Shown here: one piece after another, positions 55,034-64,000 of the stretch
How the letters are laid out: each line of letters opens with the position of its first letter
How positions within the stretch are numbered: the stretch's first letter is position 1
Source: Neorhizobium galegae
GTDB lineage: Bacteria; Pseudomonadota; Alphaproteobacteria; Rhizobiales; Rhizobiaceae
Reading direction: 5' to 3'
Assembly (NCBI RefSeq): GCF_017877135.1
Contig: NZ_JAGIPH010000001.1
Location: 744,001-808,000, forward strand
DNA length: 64,000 nt
The notes under the pieces: model-generated
Seen by the model: only the letters and a program-made list of their open reading frames with translations
Told to the model about the DNA's origin: nothing
Database searches by the model: none
Program-made: the position numbers and the translations under genes

Positions 55034-55064
55034 GGCGGTGCGCGGCAATCCTGCGCGCACCGCC
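55034..55064. terminator. bidirectional hairpin between autotransporter and DLH-like gene
   Basis: An 11-bp perfect stem (GGCGGTGCGCG, 55034-55044, with 55054-55064) with a 9-base loop sits between two convergent genes. T runs are short on both strands, so termination strength is uncertain. Confidence 0.7.
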
Positions 55065-55081
55065 GGTATTTGCAGCGTGGG

Positions 55082-55960
55082 TCAGCCGAGATATTTCCGG
55101 AAGAACGCCACCGTTCGGCTCCAGGCGAGATCTGCTGCTGCCTTGTCGTAGCGGGCGGCCGAGGTATCGTTGTTGAAGGCGTGGTTGGCGCCGTCATAGA
55201 TGAAGATCTCGAAGGTCTTGCCGCCCGCCTGGAGCGCCTTGCGATAGGCGTCGATGCCGGCATTGATGCGCTCGTCGAGCCCGGCATAGTGCAGCATCAG
55301 CGGCGCCTTGATCTTGGCAACGTCGGCGGCCGGCGGCTGGGCGCCGTAATAGGCGACGCCGGCATTGAGGTCCGGCGCGGCGACCGCCAGACGGTTCACC
55401 AAGCCGCCGCCCCAGCAGAAGCCGATGGCGCCGACCTTGCCGTTTGCCCCTTCGCGCTTCGACAGGAATGCCCGCGTCGCCTCGCCATTGGCAACGGTTG
55501 CGCCCATGTCGAGGGTGGAAAACATCTGGCGGGCCTGATCCTCGTCGGTCGGCGTGCCGCCATTGGGCGAGAGGAAATCCGGGGCGAGCGCCACAAAGCC
55601 CTCGAGCGCCACGCGGCGCGCCACATCGCGGATATGGTCGTTGAGGCCGCGATTCTCGTGGATGACGATGACCGAGCCGAGCGGACCGGCCGGATTTTTG
55701 GGCGCGACCAGATAGCCCTTCATCTCGCCGCCGGCGCCGGGATAGGTGATATCGGCACCGGTCAGGCGGGCATCATCTGCCGGCACGAGCGCTGCCTGCG
55801 CATGGCTTGCTGCCAGCATCGGGGCAATGGCGGCAGCCGCCGCACCGGAGCCCGCAAGCAGGGTCAACCGCTCCATGAACTTTCGCCGGTCAAGGCTCAG
55901 ATGGGTATATTCATCATAGGCATCGATCATCGCCTGCGTGATCTTCGGCGTCTCGGTCAT
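55082..55960 (-). CDS. exported dienelactone hydrolase family protein
   Basis: A 292-residue alpha/beta hydrolase. The Cys-nucleophile motif GFCWGGG, Asp in LDERINAG and His in YDGANHAFNND give the Cys-Asp-His triad of dienelactone hydrolases. The N-terminus is unusual: about 24 residues precede a twin-arginine-like DRRKFMERLTLLAGSGAAAA stretch ending near AQA, suggesting Tat export of a folded enzyme. GGGAGGAC precedes the ATG at 55960. The natural substrate is unknown. It is divergently placed from nothing obvious and converges with the autotransporter. Confidence 0.88.
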   Translation of the reverse strand: MTETPKITQAMIDAYDEYTHLSLDRRKFMERLTLLAGSGAAAAAIAPMLAASHAQAALVPADDARLTGADITYPGAGGEMKGYLVAPKNPAGPLGSVIVIHENRGLNDHIRDVARRVALEGFVALAPDFLSPNGGTPTDEDQARQMFSTLDMGATVANGEATRAFLSKREGANGKVGAIGFCWGGGLVNRLAVAAPDLNAGVAYYGAQPPAADVAKIKAPLMLHYAGLDERINAGIDAYRKALQAGGKTFEIFIYDGANHAFNNDTSAARYDKAAADLAWSRTVAFFRKYLG

Positions 55961-56113
55961 GGCATGTCCTCCCTGGAAAGACCCTCTGGCTCGCATTGTG
56001 GTGGGCACAGGACGACATGTCGGACGCAATCCGGCAACAGCACCCGTCACACATGTACGTGATGAGTGCGGCACCGGATCAAGCCCTGCGGGCGTATGGG
56101 CCCGGCAAAACGG

Positions 56114-56896
56114 TCAGCCCATGTGCCAGCCGTGGCTGACGGTGATCGACTGGCCCGACAGCGCATTGGTCTTGAATGCGGCGAGGAAGAGGGCGACGTC
56201 TGCCACATCCTCCACCGTGGTGAACTCACCATCGACGGTTTCGCCGAGCATCACCCGCTTCACCACCTCGTCCTCGGAAATGCCGAGCGTTTTTGCCTGT
56301 TCGGGGATCTGCTTGTCGACCAGCGGCGTTCGCACGAAACCGGGGCAGATGACATTGGTGCGGATGCCGAACTCGCCGCCTTCCTTGGCGAGCACCCGGG
56401 CCAGGCCGAGCAGCCCGTGCTTTGCCGTGACATAGGCGGATTTGAGTGGCGAGGCTTCATGCGAGTGGACGGAGCCCATGTAGATGACCGCGCCGCCGCC
56501 GTTTGCCTTCATGTGCGGCACGCAGGCCTTGGTGGTCAAAAAGGCGCCGTCGAGATGGATGGCGAGCATCTTTTTCCAGTCGGCAAAGGGGAAATCCTCG
56601 ATGCGGTGGACGATCTGGATGCCGGCATTGGAGACGAGGATATCGACGCGGCCGAAGGTTTCGACGGTCTTTGCAACGCCGGCATTCACCGCCGCCTCGT
56701 CCGTTACGTCCATGGCAATGCCGATGGCCCGGCCGGGACCGATGGCGGTGAGTTCCTTGGCTTTTGCTTCCGCCGCATCGAGCCTCAGATCGGCGATGAC
56801 GACATGGGCGCCCTGTTCGACATAGCGCCTGGCGATCTCGGCGCCGATGCCGCTTGCCGATCCGGTGACGATGGCGATTTTTCCGTTGAGTGTCAT
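56114..56896 (-). CDS. bdhA: 3-hydroxybutyrate dehydrogenase BdhA
   Basis: A 260-residue classical SDR converting 3-hydroxybutyrate to acetoacetate with [17 protein letters not shown] is the cofactor loop; NAGIQ, the catalytic Ser in [11 protein letters not shown] and YVTAKHG (Tyr-x-x-x-Lys) follow. The C-terminal ending HGWHMG and the [16 protein letters not shown] segment are typical of BdhA. AAGGAGACC precedes the ATG. It lies 68 bases after a co-directional patatin gene, so the two may work together in poly-hydroxybutyrate breakdown (the enzyme step is known; the link is inference). Confidence 0.95.
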   Translation of the reverse strand: MTLNGKIAIVTGSASGIGAEIARRYVEQGAHVVIADLRLDAAEAKAKELTAIGPGRAIGIAMDVTDEAAVNAGVAKTVETFGRVDILVSNAGIQIVHRIEDFPFADWKKMLAIHLDGAFLTTKACVPHMKANGGGAVIYMGSVHSHEASPLKSAYVTAKHGLLGLARVLAKEGGEFGIRTNVICPGFVRTPLVDKQIPEQAKTLGISEDEVVKRVMLGETVDGEFTTVEDVADVALFLAAFKTNALSGQSITVSHGWHMG

Positions 56897-56964
56897 GGTG
56901 CGGTCTCCTTCAAATCATTCGGGCCGCCCCGTCGGCGTGTCTTTTACCGGCTGAGGGTCCGTCG

Positions 56965-58077
56965 TTATTCGTCTCGCTGCCTGTCCTGGGCGAGATCGAA
57001 GATCTGGATGCCGTCCTTCGGGCGGCCGCGTCTTGTCCATTTGGGGTGTTTGAGCGTGTGCATCACATCGTCATAGCCAGCCTTCCAGTTGGCCTCGACG
57101 CTGGCGCGGGAAAACTCGGCATCCATGGCGTGCGAATCGTAGGCGGCGCTGCGGTGAATGAGATGGACGAGCGTCACGTCATATTCGATGCCGACCGAGC
57201 GCAGCAGTTTTACATCTTCGTCGTCGTGAAGCTCCGGCGGCAGTTTTTCGAGAAGGCGGCGGGCGGCGCGGCGAAATATCTGCTTGCGGGCAAACTCGTC
57301 GGTATTCATGCGTGTGCGGCTGGAATAGCGGATTTCCTTGACGCGCGCGTCCACCTCCATGAGGTCGCGGGGCATCTCGCCGCGGGCGGGAAACAGGTCC
57401 ACCTGGAAGATGCACAGATCCGCGTCGAACCCATCCTCCGCCAGCACATATTGCAGCGGCGTGTTGGAGACGAGGCCGCCATCCCAGTAGAACTCGCCCT
57501 CGATTTCCACCGGCGCAAAGCCCGGCGGAAGCGCCCCGGAGGCTGCCACATGGCGGGATGTCAGCCGAATGTCGCGATTGTCGAAATAGGCGAAATTGCC
57601 GCTTTTGACATTGACGGCGCCAAGGCTGAGGCGAATGTCGCCACGGTTGATGCGATCGAAATCGACGAGCCTGTCGAGCGTCTTCACCAGCGGTTCCGTA
57701 TCGTAATGGCTGATCATCACGTCGCGGTTGAACAGAAGCTGGTAGGGGGTTTGCAGGCGCGGCGAGAAGAAGCCGGGAATGCCGGTCACGGCGCCGGCGA
57801 GCACCGACCAGTCCTTCAGAAACCGCCTGGCATCGTCCTGAACCACCGGTCCGAAGTCGAGGCCGGAAGACACCATCTCCCAGAACTGCCTCAGATTATC
57901 CACCCGCCGCTCTTCCGGGCTTCCGGCTATGATGGCGGAATTGATGGCGCCGATGGAAATGCCGGCCAGCCAATCCGGCTTGATGCCCTGATTGTGCAGC
58001 GCCTCGAACGTGCCCGCCTGATAGGCGCCGAGCGCACCGCCGCCCTGGAAGACAAGAATATTTTCGATAGACCGCAT
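56965..58077 (-). CDS. patatin-like phospholipase with C-terminal DUF3734-type region
   Basis: A 370-residue predicted serine acyl hydrolase. It has the oxyanion loop FQGGGALGAYQAG, nucleophile elbow GISIG (Ser about residue 41) and WDGGLVSNTP with the catalytic Asp. The C-terminal part (about 275-360) fits the DUF3734 extension often seen on patatins of this type. There is no signal peptide. It precedes bdhA by 68 bases on the same strand. Substrates could be phospholipid, other acyl esters or storage polymer; the bdhA neighbour favours the last but does not prove it. Confidence 0.9.
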   Translation of the reverse strand: MRSIENILVFQGGGALGAYQAGTFEALHNQGIKPDWLAGISIGAINSAIIAGSPEERRVDNLRQFWEMVSSGLDFGPVVQDDARRFLKDWSVLAGAVTGIPGFFSPRLQTPYQLLFNRDVMISHYDTEPLVKTLDRLVDFDRINRGDIRLSLGAVNVKSGNFAYFDNRDIRLTSRHVAASGALPPGFAPVEIEGEFYWDGGLVSNTPLQYVLAEDGFDADLCIFQVDLFPARGEMPRDLMEVDARVKEIRYSSRTRMNTDEFARKQIFRRAARRLLEKLPPELHDDEDVKLLRSVGIEYDVTLVHLIHRSAAYDSHAMDAEFSRASVEANWKAGYDDVMHTLKHPKWTRRGRPKDGIQIFDLAQDRQRDE

Positions 58078-58247
58078 GCTAGATAACTCCCGATGCTTTC
58101 TGCTCTTCGCACATGCAGCATCTTCATCTTCACATGGGGCGGCACAAGGCGATTGTCATGGCCTTGAACATTAAACTTCGTTCATGGGGGGGAAGCTTAG
58201 CCGAACTTGCCGCCCCCGTGCGGAGGGCTATTGCATATGCAGAAAGT

Positions 58248-58281
58248 CCCCTCCCAAACCCTCCCCACAAGGGGGAGGGCT
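58248..58281 (+). repeat. second-type GC-rich repeat (CCCTCCCCACAAGGGGGAGG family)
   Basis: CCCCTCCCAAACCCTCCCCA followed by CAAGGGGGAGGG is the reverse-oriented relative of the unit at 33322-33357. Confidence 0.6.
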
Positions 58282-58330
58282 TAACCCGGCCGCACCTTCT
58301 GATGGGGGAACGGGACGCTTGCCGGATCGA

Positions 58331-58414
58331 ATCTCCCCCCTTGTGGGGGGTCCGAAGGACGGGGCGAGACCCGTGGCTCGACCACGGTCGGCCCGGCAGG
58401 GCAGAGAGGGTCTT
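58331..58414 (-). repeat. composite RIME-like repeat carrying an extra palindrome
   Basis: The ATCTCCCCCCTTGTGGGGGG arm and the GCCCGGCAGGGCAGAGAGGG part of the RIME-like unit are present but separated by about 40 extra bases. The insert contains its own stem, CCGTGG-CTCGA-CCACGG. This is consistent with the mosaic build described for RIME elements. Confidence 0.65.
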
Positions 58415-58478
58415 ATTTCAAATGCGATAGCCGTACCCCCGTGCGGGGCGGCAATCGGGATAGAGGCTGAAAATCAGC

Positions 58479-59507
58479 TCAGCCGGCAAGATCCAGCACG
58501 ATGCGGCCGTCGATCTTGCCTTCCTCCATGCGGTGGAAGATGGCGTTGATATTCTCGATCTTGTCCCAGGAGAAATGCGAGGCGACCTTGCCTTCGCCGG
58601 CAAATTGCAGGCTTTCCTCGAGATCCTGACGGGTGCCGACGATGGAGCCGCGCACGGTGATGCGCTTCAGCACCGTCTCGAACACCGGCAGCGAGATAAA
58701 ACCCGGCGGCAGGCCGACCAGCGCCATCGTGCCCTTGGAGCGCAGGAAGCCATAGGCCTGTTCCATGGCCTTTGGCGAAACGGCCGTCACCAGCGCACCG
58801 TGGGCGCCACCGGTTGCCTTCTGCACCTGTGCGATGGCATCGGCGTAGCGACCATTGACCACCACGTCGGCGCCAAGTTTCTTGGCAAGCTCCAGCTTGT
58901 CGTCAAAAATGTCTGCGGCCACCACATGCATGCCCATGGCCTTGGCATATTGCACGGCCATATGGCCAAGCCCGCCAATGCCCGAAATGACCACCCATTC
59001 GCCGGGACGCACTTCGGTTTCCTTCAACCCCTTGTAGACGGTGACACCGGCGCAGAGGATGGGGGCGGCGGCGCCGAATTCGAGATTGTCCGGCAGGCGC
59101 CCGACGAAATCAGGATCGGCGAGGCCATATTGGGCAAAGGTGCCATTGACCGAATAGCCGGTGTTCTGCTGGCTGCCGCAGAGCGTTTCCCAGCCGGTGC
59201 GGCAGGGATTGCAGCAGCCGCAGGCCGTGTGCAGCCACGGCACGCCGACACGGTCGCCTTCCTTGATGCGGGTGACGCCTGCCCCGAGCTTGGTGACGTA
59301 GCCGACGCCCTCATGGCCCGGAATGAACGGCGGATTGGGCTTGACCGGCCAGTCGCCGTTTGCCGCATGCAGATCGGTATGGCAGACGCCGGTCGCCTCG
59401 TATTTGACGAGGATCTGGCCGGGGCCGGGTTCCGGGATCGGCATTTCCTCGATGGTGAGCGGCTTGCCGAACGTGCGCACCACTGCGGCCTTCATCATTG
59501 CTGCCAT
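58479..59507 (-). CDS. adhP: zinc-dependent alcohol dehydrogenase AdhP
   Basis: A 342-residue medium-chain alcohol dehydrogenase. Catalytic zinc ligands are C42 (GVCHTDLH) and H65-E66 (GHEGVGY) plus the later Cys in ILCAGVTVYKG. The structural zinc Cys cluster is CGCCNPCRTGWETLC (about 96-110). The NAD loop is ISGIGGLGHMAVQYAKA. AdhP-type enzymes oxidise ethanol and other primary alcohols. GAGGAGAAG precedes the ATG at 59507. It appears monocistronic, with the MAPEG gene 134 bases upstream on the same strand. Confidence 0.95.
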   Translation of the reverse strand: MAAMMKAAVVRTFGKPLTIEEMPIPEPGPGQILVKYEATGVCHTDLHAANGDWPVKPNPPFIPGHEGVGYVTKLGAGVTRIKEGDRVGVPWLHTACGCCNPCRTGWETLCGSQQNTGYSVNGTFAQYGLADPDFVGRLPDNLEFGAAAPILCAGVTVYKGLKETEVRPGEWVVISGIGGLGHMAVQYAKAMGMHVVAADIFDDKLELAKKLGADVVVNGRYADAIAQVQKATGGAHGALVTAVSPKAMEQAYGFLRSKGTMALVGLPPGFISLPVFETVLKRITVRGSIVGTRQDLEESLQFAGEGKVASHFSWDKIENINAIFHRMEEGKIDGRIVLDLAG

Positions 59508-59641
59508 GGATCTTCTCCTCGAACCGATGGCGGCACCGCCCGGGTGCCGCGCGTTTATCCTGCAAGCGTTTTTCCGCCTGCAACGGTTCTAGAGGACCGG
59601 ACCGTGTGACAGTTTGATCTGCCGCAAAACCCGTCAATCTC

Positions 59642-60061
59642 TCAGGTCAGCGCCAGCCAGACGATCAGCCAGCCCCAGATGCCAAGGAGGCTTGCCACGC
59701 CCAGCATGAAAAGATTGCGGCGCAGGAACACGCGGTTGCTCGTCACATGCACGTAGGAATGGGCATAGCGGGAGGCGACGAACAGCCAGGCCAGGATGAC
59801 CGTGCCGAGATTGTCGCCATCCACGGCAAACAGCGTCAGGCAGCCGATGTGGAAGAACATCGGCAGTTCGAACTGGTTCTTGAGGTTGTTGTGGACGTAA
59901 AGACTGTCTGCCGGCTCCTGCAGATTGTCCCGAAACTGCTCCACGGTGGCACGCCCCGCCTTCACCGCCGCCACGCGCCGCCTGGACAAGAGGATATAGA
60001 GCACAAGGACGAGCGCCGCATGTGCGACCATTGGCCAGATCATGGCCTCATTGGAAATCAT
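59642..60061 (-). CDS. MAPEG family membrane protein
   Basis: A 139-residue protein with four hydrophobic segments and the MAPEG pattern: an N-terminal helix, then FRDNLQEPADSLYVHNNLKN, QFELPMFFHIGCLTLF and ASRYAHSYVHVTSNRV. MAPEG proteins include glutathione-dependent membrane transferases; bacterial members are mostly uncharacterised. The ATG at 60061 begins MISNEAMIWPMVAHA. It is upstream of adhP and downstream of guaB on the same strand. Confidence 0.88.
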   Translation of the reverse strand: MISNEAMIWPMVAHAALVLVLYILLSRRRVAAVKAGRATVEQFRDNLQEPADSLYVHNNLKNQFELPMFFHIGCLTLFAVDGDNLGTVILAWLFVASRYAHSYVHVTSNRVFLRRNLFMLGVASLLGIWGWLIVWLALT

Positions 60062-60235
60062 CAGTCATCCTCGCGGTTTGGCGTAATCGTCGGCGCGTCT
60101 TAGCCGAAGGATACCCGGAAGGGAAAGCCTCGCGGCGGTTTAATCACGCCAAGATCAGACGGCGCACCGCGAGGAAAGACTGGGCGGCCGGCAGACATTG
60201 CCAACCGCGTTGCTGTCGGACGGATGGTGGAACCC

Positions 60236-61726
<1,491 letters not shown>

Positions 61727-61952
61727 GGCCAATTTCCTTTAATGAATGGAAGTTCGGTCCGGCGGGAGGTTAACCGGAGGCGATCTTCAGGAATGGGAAG
61801 TTGGCGAGGGCAGGTAACACGGTTATGACGGGAAGGGAATAGGAAAAACCGTGGACCGGGATCTGGTTACGGCCTTCACTCCCCCCGCCCCTTCAAGGCA
61901 GCCGCGACAGGAGCGTCGCTCCCCAAGCATCCCGAGCGTCGCGGATCGCGCT

Positions 61953-62804
61953 TTAGCCGGCGACCTCCCCGGCCGCGGCGGCCTGCCGCTTCCGGACGAG
62001 CCCGCGAATACGCTCGGCATCCTGGCTGCGCACCGGATTGTAGACGACGAGGCCGAGATCGGGACGGCCATCCACGGCAAAACCAGAATATTCAAGCTCG
62101 ATCGGCCCGAGGATCGCATGGTTGAGCCGCTTGGTGCCTTCCCCATGCAGGCCGACATCGTTGTCGTTCCACAGGCGCTCGAAATCCGGGCTACGGGCGC
62201 TGAGCTCGCTGACCAGATCGGTGATCTCGGCACTGGCACCGGCACGCGCCGCATCGGTCCGGAAGGCGGCCACCACAAAGCGGGCAATACCGTCGAAATC
62301 CTGTTGCGCGGCGCGGACACGGGGATTGCAGAACACCAGACGCAGGATATTGCGCTCCATCGGCGGCAGGGTCGCGTAATCGGTCATCACCACGCAGGCG
62401 GCCCCGTTCCAGGCCACGACATCCCAGGTGGCGGTGCGCACGATGGCAGGCGTCGTGTCCATGGCATCGAGCAGGCGTTGCAGGCGGGGTGAAATGCCCT
62501 CGACCGGCCGATAGCGGGCCTCGGGCGGATGGCCGAGCCCCAGCATGAACAGGTGCTGGCGCTCCGGTTCCGTCAGCATCAGGCCATTGGCGATGCGGTT
62601 CAGAACGTCTGCCGAAGGCGCGCCGCCGCGCCCCTGCTCCAGCCAGGTGTACCAGGTGGGGCTGATATTGGCGCGCTGCGCCACCTCCTCGCGGCGCAGG
62701 CCGGGCGTGCGTCTGCGGCTGCCGGAAAAACCGAAGCTTGCCGGATCGAGCCGCAGGCGGCGGTCGCGCAGATAGGTGCCGAGCGTATCGGGGGCTTTGG
62801 TCAT
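61953..62804 (-). CDS. helix-turn-helix regulator with MmyB-like ligand domain
   Basis: A 283-residue regulator. The N-terminal HTH (about 10-85) contains RTPGLRREEVAQRANISPTW, YTWLEQGRG and the PSADVLNRIANGLML pattern; the C-terminal MmyB-like domain (about 105-270) includes TWDVVAWN, NILRLVF and AAFRTDAAR-like segments. This family regulates adjacent oxidoreductases in response to small ligands. It diverges from an SDR gene across 98 bases that include a 16-base dyad (62833-62848), the probable operator. Confidence 0.92.
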   Translation of the reverse strand: MTKAPDTLGTYLRDRRLRLDPASFGFSGSRRRTPGLRREEVAQRANISPTWYTWLEQGRGGAPSADVLNRIANGLMLTEPERQHLFMLGLGHPPEARYRPVEGISPRLQRLLDAMDTTPAIVRTATWDVVAWNGAACVVMTDYATLPPMERNILRLVFCNPRVRAAQQDFDGIARFVVAAFRTDAARAGASAEITDLVSELSARSPDFERLWNDNDVGLHGEGTKRLNHAILGPIELEYSGFAVDGRPDLGLVVYNPVRSQDAERIRGLVRKRQAAAAGEVAG

Positions 62805-62832
62805 CGCGAACCTGTTAGGTCTTATACCATGA

Positions 62833-62848
62833 TAAAGTCACTACTTTA
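62833..62848. promoter_or_regulatory. candidate operator dyad between HTH regulator and SDR gene
   Basis: A perfect TAAAGT-N4-ACTTTA inverted repeat is centred in the divergent 98-base gap. A nearby TATACCATGAT may be a -10 for one direction. The position fits control of both genes by the adjacent regulator. Confidence 0.65.
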
Positions 62849-62902
62849 ACAGGATGAAGTCTAGGTGCATCAGGCTCTCCAGACAAGACAGGAGACGAAC
62901 CC

Positions 62903-63790
62903 ATGCGGATCTTTCTAACCGGCGCAACCGGCTTCATCGGCTCGGAAGTGGCACGCAATCTCATTGAGGCAGGACATCAGGTGCTCGGGGTCACCCGCTC
63001 AAGGACCGGCGCAGAGGCACTCGCGGCGCTGGGTACGGAGGTTTTTCATGGCGACCTCAGCGACCCCGATGGTTTGGCCAAGGGTGCCGCCAGCTGCGAC
63101 GCCGTCATCCACACAGCCTTCGATCATGATTTTTCGAACTTTGCCGCCAATTGCGAGAAGGATGCGCGGGTGATCGGAGCACTTGGCGCCGCCCTCAACG
63201 GCTCTGATCGCCCCTTCGTGATCACCTCGGTCACGGGCCTTGGCATGGTGGCGCCGGGACAGCCGGCCATCGAGGATCATTTTGACACCCACAATCGAAA
63301 CCCGCGGATTGCCTCGGAACGGGCCGGCCGCACGCTTCTGGATCGCGGTCTCAACGTATCCTTCGTGCGTCTGTCGCAGATTCACGACACCCGCAAGCAG
63401 GGCCTTGTGACGGCCCTGATCGATCTTGCCCGGCGCACCGGGGTCTCTGCAATGCTGGGCGATGGGGCCGGCCGATGGTCAGCGGCTCCCCTTGAGAGCA
63501 CGGCCCTGCTCTATCGTCTGGCGCTTGAAGAGAAAAAGCCCGGCGGGTGTTACCATGCGGTGGCCGAGGAGGGTGTTCCCCTTAACGCGATTGCCACAGC
63601 CATCGGCGAGCGCCTCAATCTTCCCGTCGTGTCTCTGGAGCATGAGGCGGCGGCCCATTTCGGCTGGCTGTCGCATTTCCTGGAAAGCGACTTCGTCGCA
63701 TCGAGTGCGGCGACGCAAAAGCTGCTGGGCTGGCATCCGCAGGGGCCAAGCCTGCTGGACGACATCCGCAACCTGGATGATGGCGCCTGA
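62903..63790 (+). CDS. NAD(P)-dependent SDR-family oxidoreductase (extended type)
   Basis: A 295-residue extended short-chain dehydrogenase/epimerase-like protein. TGATGFIGSEVARNLIEAGH gives the TGxxGxxG cofactor loop; HGDLSDPDGLAKGAA and AVIHTAFDH follow in the usual order. The classical Tyr-x-x-x-Lys is not clear, since the region near SERAGRTLL lacks it, so catalysis may differ, as in NmrA/atypical SDRs. AGGAG precedes the ATG. It is divergent from the HTH regulator, which probably controls it. Confidence 0.88.
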   Translation: MRIFLTGATGFIGSEVARNLIEAGHQVLGVTRSRTGAEALAALGTEVFHGDLSDPDGLAKGAASCDAVIHTAFDHDFSNFAANCEKDARVIGALGAALNGSDRPFVITSVTGLGMVAPGQPAIEDHFDTHNRNPRIASERAGRTLLDRGLNVSFVRLSQIHDTRKQGLVTALIDLARRTGVSAMLGDGAGRWSAAPLESTALLYRLALEEKKPGGCYHAVAEEGVPLNAIATAIGERLNLPVVSLEHEAAAHFGWLSHFLESDFVASSAATQKLLGWHPQGPSLLDDIRNLDDGA

Positions 63791-63806
63791 TCTGCCCAAT
63801 CGTCTT

Positions 63807-63843
63807 CACCTGACCCCGCGGACAAGGACCGCAGGGTCAGGTG
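63807..63843. terminator. bidirectional hairpin between SDR gene and MBL-fold gene
   Basis: A perfect 10-bp stem CACCTGACCC (63807-63816) with GGGTCAGGTG (63834-63843), extended by an inner GCGG/CCGC stem, lies between convergent genes. There is no clear T run on either strand. Confidence 0.65.
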
Positions 63844-63850
63844 CAGGCCA

Positions 63851-64000
63851 TCAGATGTCGAACTGGTAGGACTTGGGCACGAAACGGTATCCCGTCTCAT
63901 GCTTTTCCGCATAGCCTACGGCCGGGAACGGCATGTGATAGCCGAGGAAGGCAATCCGATCGTTCGCGATCATGTCGAACACCGTCTTGCGGCTTGCGGC
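63851..64000 (-). CDS. MBL-fold metallo-hydrolase, C-terminal part
   Basis: The frame is open to the window edge, and the stop is at 63851-63853. The visible 49 residues include VFDMIANDRIAFLGYHMPFP, whose GYHMPFP segment with the last zinc-ligand-type His is typical of a widespread family of (often Tat-exported) beta-lactamase-fold hydrolases, and the ending YQFDI. The N-terminal HxHxDH motif lies outside the window. It converges with the SDR gene. Confidence 0.8.
   Translation of the reverse strand, partial: AASRKTVFDMIANDRIAFLGYHMPFPAVGYAEKHETGYRFVPKSYQFDI

Larger units (their letters stand above)
58078..58478. other. intergenic region between adhP and the patatin gene, with repeats
   Basis: About 400 bases hold no supportable gene. 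The middle is occupied by two repeat units (58248-58281 and 58331-58414). The right-hand 130 bases must contain the patatin-bdhA promoter near 58080-58200, where the sequence is locally AT-richer. Confidence 0.6.

Overview
The window looks like a chromosomal segment from a Rhizobiaceae alphaproteobacterium (Agrobacterium/Rhizobium/Allorhizobium-like). The evidence is the high-GC coding, a MutL with the endonuclease motif, DUF2093 and DUF4170 proteins beside lipid A genes, a short HisG paired with HisZ, a plant-type GshA, a CIRCE-controlled groESL operon, DUF1127, and many copies of a short palindromic intergenic repeat resembling rhizobial RIME elements. The species cannot be fixed from the sequence alone. 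Most of the window is ordinary core genome. I saw no rRNA, tRNA, CRISPR array, prophage or transposase gene.

Layout. 1-4.6 kb: 3' end of an SMP-30/gluconolactonase-family gene, an exported PRC-barrel protein, then a leftward pair: a GGDEF-EAL protein and a kinase-less PAS-PAS-receiver-receiver protein. 4.6-12.9 kb: mutL and a DUF2093 gene rightward, facing a leftward envelope cluster pmbA-cysQ-DUF4170-waaA-HAD-lpxK. 13-19 kb: CPA2 antiporter, patatin, rsmD, an rluB-type gene with a very long low-complexity tail, tadA. 19-27 kb: leftward chrA, a TIGR01459 HAD gene, ribF, ileS and a lipoprotein, with an oppositely oriented toxin-antitoxin pair wedged between ribF and ileS. 27.2-29.4 kb: groES-groL. 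29.4-35 kb: ornithine cyclodeaminase-family gene, doxX, then hisS-hisZ-hisG (leftward) surrounded by repeats. 35-40.4 kb: small regulators and hypotheticals, a metal-binding-type pair (Cys/His/Met-rich secreted protein and DUF305), HAD, tag, L,D-transpeptidase, an outer-membrane barrel. 40.4-44.5 kb: glcDEF. 44.7-50.3 kb: NUDIX, Pit phosphate transporter, rsmE, gshA, DUF937 protein. 50.3-55 kb: DUF1127 gene divergent from a LysR regulator, then an autotransporter behind an AT-rich leader. 55-64 kb: exported dienelactone-hydrolase-like protein, patatin-bdhA, adhP, MAPEG, guaB, a divergent HTH regulator/SDR pair, and the 3' end of an MBL-fold hydrolase.

How the genes work together. Coherent units are lipid A/Kdo assembly (waaA, lpxK and neighbours), histidine biosynthesis and charging (hisG-hisZ catalytic/regulatory pair plus hisS), glycolate oxidation (glcDEF), flavin and isoleucyl-tRNA supply (ribF, ileS), the HrcA/CIRCE chaperonin operon, and a possible storage-polymer route (patatin hydrolase plus 3-hydroxybutyrate dehydrogenase).

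I did not find a convincing new multi-gene system. The observations most worth following up are a low-GC, rare-codon mosaic patch inside hisS, the toxin-antitoxin insertion between ribF and ileS, the HAD gene between waaA and lpxK, the kinase-less PAS/receiver protein, the disordered tail of the pseudouridine synthase, the Cys/His/Met-rich exported protein paired with DUF305, and paired inverted repeats that could fold into long hairpins.
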